Assembly (NCBI GenBank): GCA_017538775.1
Contig: JAFYIF010000142.1
Coordinates: forward strand, 1-7,130
From: Oscillospiraceae bacterium
GTDB lineage: Bacteria; Bacillota; Clostridia; Oscillospirales; Oscillospiraceae
Direction: 5' to 3'
Length of the DNA: 7,130 nucleotides
Shown here: positions 1 through 5,234 of the stretch, one piece after another
Layout of the letters: each line of letters begins with the position of its first letter
How positions within the stretch are numbered: position 1 is the stretch's first letter
Made by a program: the position numbers and the translations under genes
Notes under the pieces: generated by a model
Database searches by the model: none
Seen by the model: the letters and a program-made list of their open reading frames with translations, nothing else
What the model was told of the DNA's origin: nothing

Positions 1-621
1 CTGCCCTTTTGCAACAACACCGGCCCGGCCTTCCTCCTGGGGGCCGTGGGGCTGGGGGTCTTCGGCTCCGGCGCGGCGGGGGCCCTGCTCTGGGGTTCTC
101 ACGCGCTGGCGGCGGTGCTGCTGGGTCTGCTGGGCTCCGTCGGGCACAGCAGAAACACGCCTGTACGTCCAAACGCTTCCCCCGCGCCCCGGCCTTTGTC
201 CGCCGCCCTGCCGGAGAGCGTTCGGGGGGCGGTGACGGCGGCGCTGAACATCTCCGGCTTTGTGGTGTTCTTCTCCGTCCTCACGGCGCTGGCGGAGGAC
301 GCCGGGCTGCTGCAACAGTGTGCCGGAGTCCTCAGCCTGCGCCTGGGGCTGGAACTGCACGCGGCCCGGGCGCTGCTCATCGGGCTGCTGGAGCTGGGCA
401 GCTCTGTCGCGGCCATGCAGGGCCTGGCCCCCACGCCGGGCAACCTGGCCCTGGCCGCCTTTCTGCTGGGCTTCGGGTCGGCGTCCGTACACGGGCAGAC
501 CCTGGCTGCGCTGGAGGGGACGGACATCAAAGCCTCCCGGCATTTCGCCGGGAGGCTGCTGCACGGGCTGCTGAGCGCGGGGGCGGTGTATTGCGCGGCG
601 GGGTGGATGGGATTCGCGTGA
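1..621 (+). CDS. ylbJ: Sporulation integral membrane protein YlbJ-like, C-terminal part (5' end outside window)
   Basis: The reading frame is open from base 1 to the TGA at 619-621 and gives 206 residues; the start lies upstream of the window. It begins LPFCNNTGPAFLLGAVG, a polar N/T/G-containing segment inside a membrane region, as in the nucleoside-recognition (Gate) fold of YlbJ/SpmA/SpmB proteins. Hydrophobic segments follow near residues 12-45, 80-105 (NISGFVVFFSVLTAL) and 120-165. The stretch GFGSASVHGQTLAALEGTD followed by an R-x-LHG-LLS end closely matches the 'S-V-H-x-Q ... TDI ... R-x-LH' C-terminus I recall for YlbJ. B. subtilis YlbJ is about 400 residues, so about half is present. 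In Bacillus ylbJ belongs to the sigma-E mother-cell sporulation regulon; its transported substrate is unknown. A cytoplasmic loop near residues 48-75 is rich in Pro, Arg and Ala and poorly conserved in character. Less likely alternatives are SpmA or SpmB, which are shorter and differ at the C-terminus. Confidence 0.85.
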   Translation: MPFCNNTGPAFLLGAVGLGVFGSGAAGALLWGSHALAAVLLGLLGSVGHSRNTPVRPNASPAPRPLSAALPESVRGAVTAALNISGFVVFFSVLTALAEDAGLLQQCAGVLSLRLGLELHAARALLIGLLELGSSVAAMQGLAPTPGNLALAAFLLGFGSASVHGQTLAALEGTDIKASRHFAGRLLHGLLSAGAVYCAAGWMGFA

Positions 622-790
622 TGGGGGTGGTTGAGAAGGTTTTGCAGGTTTTTTCCGGGATATGTGGGGAAAACTATGGAAAACTCTGATAGAATAGCGC
701 AGTTTGTGGGGAACGATGATATGTGGGATACATCCAAAAAAGTTCTTTGTATGCAAGCCGCATACGGGGCACCCGCACACGGGATGTCCA
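622..790. other. AT-richer non-coding patch downstream of ylbJ
   Basis: No convincing gene is seen on either strand. By hand count, 661-720 is about 42% G+C, far below the flanking coding sequence. The word TGTGGGGAA occurs at 663-671 and 705-713, with a related TGTGGGATA at 722-730. A small perfect hairpin (GTATGC / GCATAC, 749-754 with 760-765, five-base loop) lies near its right end. A TAGAAT at 690-695 resembles a -10 box but has no -35 partner at the right distance. No clear intrinsic terminator for ylbJ is visible here. Confidence 0.5.
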
Positions 791-842
791 CCTCCCTGGC
801 TCCCTTCCGCAGAAGGGAGCTGTCGCCGCAAGGCGACTGAGG
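791..842. repeat. Intergenic double-hairpin repeat element
   Basis: Two perfect stem-loops lie back to back. The first is GCTCCCTTC / GAAGGGAGC (799-807 with 812-820, loop CGCA). The second is GTCGCC / GGCGAC (822-827 with 832-837) closed by a GCAA tetraloop of the GNRA class. An outer CCTC (791-794) can pair with GAGG (839-842), which would close a three-way junction. From memory, the pairing of a 'CTCCCTT...AAGGGAG' arm with a 'GTCGCC-loop-GGCGAC-TGAGGG' arm is typical of an interspersed non-coding repeat common in Oscillospiraceae-type genomes. There is no T-run after either stem, so it is not an ordinary intrinsic terminator. Confidence 0.65.
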
Positions 843-897
843 GTTCCCCCCGTGGGGCACAACGCCCTCACGGTGATGGACAGGCCGACGGCACCGG

Positions 898-1095
898 GGT
901 GGGGCGGATTCGCCGGAGGGGAATGGGAAACGTGGCGGGTGCAGCGGCGCGCCGGGGACGGCGTTCCCTACAAGCGGAACGCCGAGGACGGCGTTCCCTA
1001 CCGGTGGGGCGGATTCGCCGGGGTGGGACCTAAGCTTTGGCGGGTGCTGCCGGGGCTGTCGGGGACGCCAGCCCCTACGGTGGGGCGGCTACGGA
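898..1095. repeat. Cluster of related GC-rich intergenic repeat units
   Basis: A 19-bp word, GGTGGGGCGGATTCGCCGG, occurs at 898-916 and again at 1003-1021, exactly 105 bp apart. A 15-bp word, GACGGCGTTCCCTAC, occurs at 957-971 and 987-1001, 30 bp apart. A third, diverged unit (GGGGACGCCAGCCCCTACGG, 1061-1080) is followed by another GGGGCGG. GGAACGCC at 976-983 is complementary to GGCGTTCC on both sides (960-967 and 990-997), giving two mutually exclusive 8-bp hairpins. GGGGCTG (1052-1058) pairs with CAGCCCC (1069-1075). The pattern looks like nested or degenerated copies of short mobile-type intergenic repeats. Open frames across it encode only Arg/Gly-rich repeat translations and are not credible genes. 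Confidence 0.6.
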
Positions 1096-1223
1096 TGCGC
1101 CGGAAGTGTTTGCAAAAGACGCAGGGGATGCCGCCGATCATCCGGGGATGACGGGCCTTTTGGGGTGCGTGCGGGTTTGACCGGAGCGGAAGCAACACCG
1201 GCGTGCTCTCCCCTTTGATGCAC

Positions 1224-1263
1224 AAAGCAGGGATCGCGCCGCGATGGGCCAGATCCCTGCTTT
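1224..1263. terminator. Intrinsic terminator hairpin between convergent transcription units
   Basis: A perfect 12-bp inverted repeat, AAAGCAGGGATC (1224-1235) and GATCCCTGCTTT (1252-1263), encloses a 16-base loop. On the + strand it continues into TTTTCTGCTT. On the - strand the U-run is the UUU at the stem end. It lies 37 bp past the stop of the SLH gene, so it most probably ends the four-gene minus-strand operon. It is also the best visible end point for transcripts arriving from ylbJ. A competing inner pairing, ATCGC / GCGAT (1233-1237 with 1241-1245), is possible but weaker. Confidence 0.75.
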
Positions 1264-1300
1264 TCTGCTTCGTCGTCAACCGGCTACTCGTTCCGCTTCC

Positions 1301-3307
1301 TCAGCGCCCCCCCACCGCCAGGACGCGGATCGCGCCGTCGGCGGTGTAGAGGTCTACGGTCTCGCTGTAGGCCTTGGCCGCGGCGACGCCGGTCATCCAG
1401 CGGCCTGTGTCCCGGTTGTAACAGGGCAGGTCCGCCGGAACCGGGCGGGTGAGGCCCTCCAGCATCACTGCGCCGTCGCCCAGCCAGGCGGAGGCGGGAA
1501 TGTCCTTGTATTCGGTCATCTCCTCCAGCGCCGTGTAGCGCTCCCGGCGCACTTCGGCCCGGACGAACACGCCGTCGGGGGACGAGCCCATGTACTGCAC
1601 CTTGGCCGTTCTGCCGTTGCCGCAGTCCACGGTGAGGAAGTGCAGTTCCCCCAGCCAGGGGTCGTCGGACATCTCCACCGACAGCCTGGCCAGGCCGTAG
1701 TAGACCCCGTCCTGGGAGGCGGTGTTCAGCACGACCAGGTCCACCTCCCCCTGCCCGTTCCGGCGGGCGTAGCTGATCTGGGCGGCGGGGACCGTGCCGG
1801 AGAGCTGCTTTCTGTCGATCTTCTTCCCGTGGTCGAAGATCTGGACATAGGGGCTGACCGGGAATTTCCCCATGGTCATGGCCGCCGTGTCCCAGGCCGC
1901 GCCGCCGCCGGACTGGCGTTCCAGCCGGAACTGCTTGTTGGGGACGCTGCCCGGGGCCTTCTGGCGCAGGCGCAGCAGTTCCCCGCCCAGGCCCAGGGTG
2001 TTCGCCCCGTTCAGCGTCAGGGGCAGCAGCCCGCCGCCGCACAGCAGCCGCACGCCGCCGTCCAGGTCCACCAGGGCCAGGGCGTTCTCCTCCGCCTCCC
2101 CGTCGCTGGGCATGGCCCCGGCCACGCGCCCGTCGGCAGCCAGCAGCAGCACCATGGTGTCCCCGGGCCGGAAGCGGCTCAGGCTCTCCCGGGCCGTGGG
2201 CAGCACCGTCAGGTACGTGCCGCCCAGCACCTCGATCTCCTCCGGCGCGCTGGGGGAGGGGCTGCAATCCTCATAGTACACCGCCACCCGGGTGTCGCTG
2301 ACCTGGAGCGTGTTGTCCGAAGGGCGGTACTGGACCACGTCAAAGCGCCGCAGCTCCGACAGGGCGGAGGGGACGCCGTTGCGCCAGACCTGCCAGCCGA
2401 CCGCGCCGCCGGTCAGGGTGTCCAGGCCCAGCTCGCTGCCGTCGGCGGAGAGGACCACCGCCGCGTCCGGCTGGCCGCCGCTGCCGTTGCGCGCCGCGGG
2501 CAGGAAGCTCAGAGCCCGGCCCGCCGCGTCGGTGAGCACGCAGCCGGGCAGCCCTTCAAAGATGCTGCCCTCCACCGGCCAGGCCATGGGGATGCCCTCC
2601 GGCTGCGCCTCGGTGACCAGGCCCTCGCGCCCGTTCACCCGCAGCAGCACCGTCTCCTCGCTCAGCGTGCCCAGGGTCTCCAGAAAGCTTTCGCCCTCCC
2701 GGGTGCGGGCAAACAGGCAGTTGCGGAACAGCGCCGCCGCCTGGCTGCGGCGGATCGCGTCGTCCCCGCCCAGGGACAGGCCCTCCGAGACCCCGGCGCT
2801 CCGGGCCAGGGACAGGTAGCCCTCCGGCCAGTAGGGACCGGCGTCGGCGTCGCTGTAGCCCAGCAGCCGCAGCAGGATGGTGACGGCCTCGCCGTAGGTG
2901 ATGGACTCATCGGGGCCGAAGCTGCCGTCGGGTCTGCCGTGGACGAAGCGCAGTTCCCCGGCGGCGGCGTAGTTCACATAGGCTGCGGCCCAGTGTTCGC
3001 CCCGGACATCCGGGAAGATGGTGCGCCCGGCAAAGCGGGTGGCCTCATCCCGCCGCCCCAGCAGCGCCACGCACATCTTGCAGAACTGCGCCCGGGTCAG
3101 CCCCTCCGCCGGGCGGAACAGACCCCGCTCGTCCCCCTGGAGCACCCCCATCAGCCGCAGCAGCTCCGCGCTGCGGGCGGTGTCCGGGTCGGAGATGTCG
3201 GGAAAAGAGGCGCCCGTAGGGGGCGGCGTCCTCGACGCCCCAGATACCGGAACGGTCCCCAACAGCAGTGCCAGGGCAAGTAACATCGTGATCCAAATCT
3301 TTTTCAT
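1301..3307 (-). CDS. Secreted SLH (S-layer homology) domain protein, last gene of the exporter operon
   Basis: Predicted 668 residues. The frame is open far upstream into the permease gene. The ATG at 3307 is chosen because GAGGAGG sits six bases before it and it begins a clear signal peptide: MKK, then a hydrophobic core to about residue 20, with a likely cleavage after VSGA (21-24). Three SLH repeats follow. Repeat 1 is about residues 34-83, from FPDI to TRAQF. Repeat 2 is about 97-150, with FPDV, HWA, the canonical GRPDGSFGPDESIT, then LLRLLGY. Repeat 3 is about 158-198 and more degenerate, with YWPEGYL, GDDAIRRSQ and ALF. SLH trimers bind secondary cell-wall polymers, so the protein should be wall-anchored outside the membrane. 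The remaining 460 or so residues look beta-rich, with repeated hydrophobic strands and G-D/N turns, and I recognise no catalytic domain in them. The gene starts 26 nt after the permease stop and is followed by a terminator. Its role as cargo, partner or unrelated passenger of the exporter is not resolved. Confidence 0.9.
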   Translation of the reverse strand: MKKIWITMLLALALLLGTVPVSGASRTPPPTGASFPDISDPDTARSAELLRLMGVLQGDERGLFRPAEGLTRAQFCKMCVALLGRRDEATRFAGRTIFPDVRGEHWAAAYVNYAAAGELRFVHGRPDGSFGPDESITYGEAVTILLRLLGYSDADAGPYWPEGYLSLARSAGVSEGLSLGGDDAIRRSQAAALFRNCLFARTREGESFLETLGTLSEETVLLRVNGREGLVTEAQPEGIPMAWPVEGSIFEGLPGCVLTDAAGRALSFLPAARNGSGGQPDAAVVLSADGSELGLDTLTGGAVGWQVWRNGVPSALSELRRFDVVQYRPSDNTLQVSDTRVAVYYEDCSPSPSAPEEIEVLGGTYLTVLPTARESLSRFRPGDTMVLLLAADGRVAGAMPSDGEAEENALALVDLDGGVRLLCGGGLLPLTLNGANTLGLGGELLRLRQKAPGSVPNKQFRLERQSGGGAAWDTAAMTMGKFPVSPYVQIFDHGKKIDRKQLSGTVPAAQISYARRNGQGEVDLVVLNTASQDGVYYGLARLSVEMSDDPWLGELHFLTVDCGNGRTAKVQYMGSSPDGVFVRAEVRRERYTALEEMTEYKDIPASAWLGDGAVMLEGLTRPVPADLPCYNRDTGRWMTGVAAAKAYSETVDLYTADGAIRVLAVGGR

Positions 3308-3313
3308 CGTCGT

Positions 3314-3320
3314 CCTCCTC
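3314..3320 (-). promoter_or_regulatory. Strong Shine-Dalgarno of the SLH gene
   Basis: GAGGAGG on the minus strand, six bases before the ATG at 3307. It lies in the 26-bp gap after the permease stop. It fixes the start of the SLH gene, since the open frame extends about 150 codons further upstream, antisense-free but overlapping the permease. Confidence 0.85.
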
Positions 3321-3333
3321 AGTCCGAACCGGC

Positions 3334-4536
3334 TTATTCCGCCCGCAGCGCCGCCACCGGCGGCAGCCCGGACGCCTTGATCGCCGGATACATCCCGAAC
3401 AGCAGCCCCAGCGCCACGCTGAAGCCGAAGGCCCCCAGGGTGATGCGCAGGTCCGGCAGCAGCGACAGGCCGTCCAAAATCAGCTTGCCCGCCAGGTGCG
3501 TGGCCAGAAAGCCCAGGGCGATGCCCAAAACTCCGCCGATGCCGCAGATCATGGCCGCCTCCACCAGGAATTGCAGGACGATGCTGCCCCGCTCCGCGCC
3601 GATGGCCCGGCGGATGCCGATCTCCCGCGTCCGCTCCGTCACCGTCACCAGCATGATGTTCATGATGCCGATGCCGCCCACCAGCAGGCTGATGCCCGCG
3701 ATGCCGCCCAGTACCAAACTCATCATCCGGGTCTGCTCGTTCTCCTGCTCCTGCCACTCCTGCGTGGAGTAGCAGTCCCCGTAGCCGATCAGCCCGTCCT
3801 GGGTCAGGCCGTTCATGTAGTCCCGCAGCAGGGCCATGACCTTGGGCACCGCAGCGGCGTCCCGGGCCTTCACCGTGAACTCCGCCCAGTCCATGCCGGC
3901 GTTCAGAAAGCGCCCGGCGGTGTAGGGGAGGATGATCACGTTGTCCAGGGAATAGCTGTTGTCCGGGTCCTTCTCCCGGTAGACCCCCAGTACCGTGAAA
4001 GGCACGCCGTCCACGCTCAGGCTCTCGCCCACCGGGTCCGTGTAGTCAAAGAGCACCCGGGCCGCCCGCGCCCCCAGGACGCAGACCTGGTGGTATTCCT
4101 CCACATCCAGCTCCGTCAGGTCCCGGCCCGATTCCAGAATGAAGTTGTTGCAGACCGCGTACTGGGCACTGCCCAAAATCACCCGGGGCTGGTCCTCCCA
4201 CTCCATGGCGGCGGTGTTCTTGACCCCGTAGCGCACGGTGTTCCCGCACTGGATCTCCGGCGTCACGCCCACCACCAGCTCGTCCAGGCTCTGGCAGTAG
4301 GCATAGACCTTTTCAAACATGCTCTCGCCGTTATAGAGGCCGCCGTAGCAGCTGATGCGATTGCTGCCCATGGCGGCGTAATAGTCCAGCATCCGTTGAT
4401 TCTGCCCGCTGACCACCGAGACGATGGTCATCACGGAGGCGATTCCGATGATGATGCCCAGCATGGTCAGAAAGCTGCGGCCCTTCTTGCCCAGAATGGA
4501 CTTCAGGGCCATTTTGACCGCCTGCGTCAGTTTCAC
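3334..4536 (-). CDS. MacB/YknZ-type ABC transporter permease (FtsX domain)
   Basis: About 400 residues, usual for the MacB-like permeases of Gram-positive bacteria. It has a short cytoplasmic N-terminus and a first membrane helix at about residues 22-43 (FLTMLGIIIGIASVMTIVSV). A large extracytoplasmic MacB core domain follows, about 45-268. Three C-terminal helices form the FtsX domain, about 271-298, 319-345 and 365-385. The segment TREIGIRRAIGAERGSIV (about 303-320) is the conserved coupling region that contacts the ATPase. The C-terminus MYPAIKASGLPPVAALRAE is the family signature 'YPA-x-x-A-x-x-P-x-x-ALR'. I chose the GTG at 4536 because it overlaps the ATPase stop as GTGA, with AGGAGG ten bases upstream. 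A TTG two codons earlier (4542) is possible, with only four bases of spacing. It should work with the ATPase and adaptor as a mechanotransmitting exporter; the substrate is unknown. Confidence 0.93.
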   Translation of the reverse strand: MKLTQAVKMALKSILGKKGRSFLTMLGIIIGIASVMTIVSVVSGQNQRMLDYYAAMGSNRISCYGGLYNGESMFEKVYAYCQSLDELVVGVTPEIQCGNTVRYGVKNTAAMEWEDQPRVILGSAQYAVCNNFILESGRDLTELDVEEYHQVCVLGARAARVLFDYTDPVGESLSVDGVPFTVLGVYREKDPDNSYSLDNVIILPYTAGRFLNAGMDWAEFTVKARDAAAVPKVMALLRDYMNGLTQDGLIGYGDCYSTQEWQEQENEQTRMMSLVLGGIAGISLLVGGIGIMNIMLVTVTERTREIGIRRAIGAERGSIVLQFLVEAAMICGIGGVLGIALGFLATHLAGKLILDGLSLLPDLRITLGAFGFSVALGLLFGMYPAIKASGLPPVAALRAE

Positions 4537-5228
4537 AGCCAATCCACCTCCTGCCGTCGGTCCTCCACGATCTTCCCGTCCCGCAGCCGGACGATGCGCC
4601 GGGCGGTGGCGGCGATGGCGTTGTCGTGGGTGATCAGCAGCACGGTGCTGCCCTCCCGGTTGAGCTGGCGGAGGAAGTCCAGCACCTCCAGCCCGGTCCG
4701 GGAGTCCAGAGCCCCGGTGGGCTCATCCGCCATCAGGATGGGAGGATGTCCGGCTATGGCCCGGGCAATGGCCACGCGCTGCTGCTGGCCGCCGCTCATC
4801 TCCGCCGGGCGGTGTCTGGCCCGGTCCGACAGACCCACCCGCTCCAGGGCCGCCAGCGCCATATCCCGCCGCCGGGACAGGCCCAGGCCCCGGTAGATCA
4901 GGGGCAGTTCCACGTTCTCCAGGGCGTTCAGGCCGGGGATCAGGTTGTAGCCCTGGAAGATGAAGCCGATCTTCCGGCTGCGGATGCGGCTGAGCTGGCG
5001 GTCGCTCAGCTCGCCCACGTCCCGCCCGGCCAGCAGATAGTCCCCGTAGCTGGGCACGTCCAGGCAGCCCAGCACGTTCATCAGCGTGCTTTTGCCGCTG
5101 CCGGAGGCCCCGGCGATGGCCACGAACTCCCCGGCGGCGATGCGCAGACTGACCCCGTCCAGGGCCCGGACCTCACTGGGCAGACCCTCGCCGTAGATCT
5201 TGAACACGTCCCGCAATTCGATCAGCAT
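4533..5228 (-). CDS. MacB/LolD-type ABC transporter ATP-binding protein
   Basis: 231 residues, the normal length for stand-alone ATPases of the MacB/LolD/YknY group. All nucleotide-binding motifs are intact: Walker A GASGSGKST at 40-48, Q-loop glutamine 92 in GFIFQGYNLIP, signature MSGGQQQR at 144-151, Walker B ILMADE at 164-169 with the catalytic glutamate 169, D-loop ALD near 173-175, and switch histidine 201 in LLITHD. The FIFQ-x-x-NL motif with the following LENVELPL is typical of this subfamily. It is a cytoplasmic subunit that hydrolyses ATP as a dimer to drive the permease. The ATG at 5228 lies six bases after the adaptor stop. The weak ribosome site GGTGAG overlaps that stop, so translation is probably coupled to the adaptor gene. 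Its own stop overlaps the GTG of the permease by four bases. Nothing about the protein looks defective. Confidence 0.96.
   Translation of the reverse strand: MLIELRDVFKIYGEGLPSEVRALDGVSLRIAAGEFVAIAGASGSGKSTLMNVLGCLDVPSYGDYLLAGRDVGELSDRQLSRIRSRKIGFIFQGYNLIPGLNALENVELPLIYRGLGLSRRRDMALAALERVGLSDRARHRPAEMSGGQQQRVAIARAIAGHPPILMADEPTGALDSRTGLEVLDFLRQLNREGSTVLLITHDNAIAATARRIVRLRDGKIVEDRRQEVDWL
4547..4552 (-). promoter_or_regulatory. Shine-Dalgarno inside the ATPase gene, for the permease
   Basis: AGGAGG on the minus strand, within the last codons of the ATPase gene. It is ten bases before the GTG at 4536 and four before the TTG at 4542. The site bears on start choice: the GTG has a workable spacing and the GTGA overlap expected for translational coupling. 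Confidence 0.65.
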
Positions 5229-5234
5229 CGGCGC

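Noticed and set aside
667..695. Possible + strand promoter with TAGAAT at 690-695
   Set aside because: The sequence at the expected -35 position (GGGAAA) is unlike TTGACA, and no gene follows downstream on that strand.
663..730. DnaA-box cluster or replication origin
   Set aside because: The words differ from the DnaA consensus at two or more positions, and no dnaA, dnaN or unwinding element is present.
99..860. 253-codon minus-strand frame across ylbJ and the spacer
   Set aside because: It is antisense to ylbJ, Ser/Pro/Ala-rich, and runs into the repeat element, with no family resemblance.
898..1021. CRISPR array
   Set aside because: There are only two copies of each word, with unequal spacing, internal complementarity and no cas gene.
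723..1151. Open frames on the + strand through the repeat cluster
   Set aside because: Their translations are repeat-derived (for example EDGVPY and RGRRSL blocks). There is no ribosome site, and the frames change relative to each other.
998..1279. 93-codon minus-strand frame near the terminator
   Set aside because: It starts inside the terminator sequence and consists of translated repeat DNA.
1284..2267. 327-codon minus-strand frame inside the SLH gene
   Set aside because: It is an Arg/Gly/Ala/Pro-rich off-frame translation of the SLH coding region.
1244..3283. 679-codon open frame on the + strand opposite the SLH gene
   Set aside because: It is a GC-rich antisense shadow, rich in Gln, Ala, Gly, His and Arg with no domain, signal or ribosome site. 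The minus strand has clear SLH and signal-peptide content.
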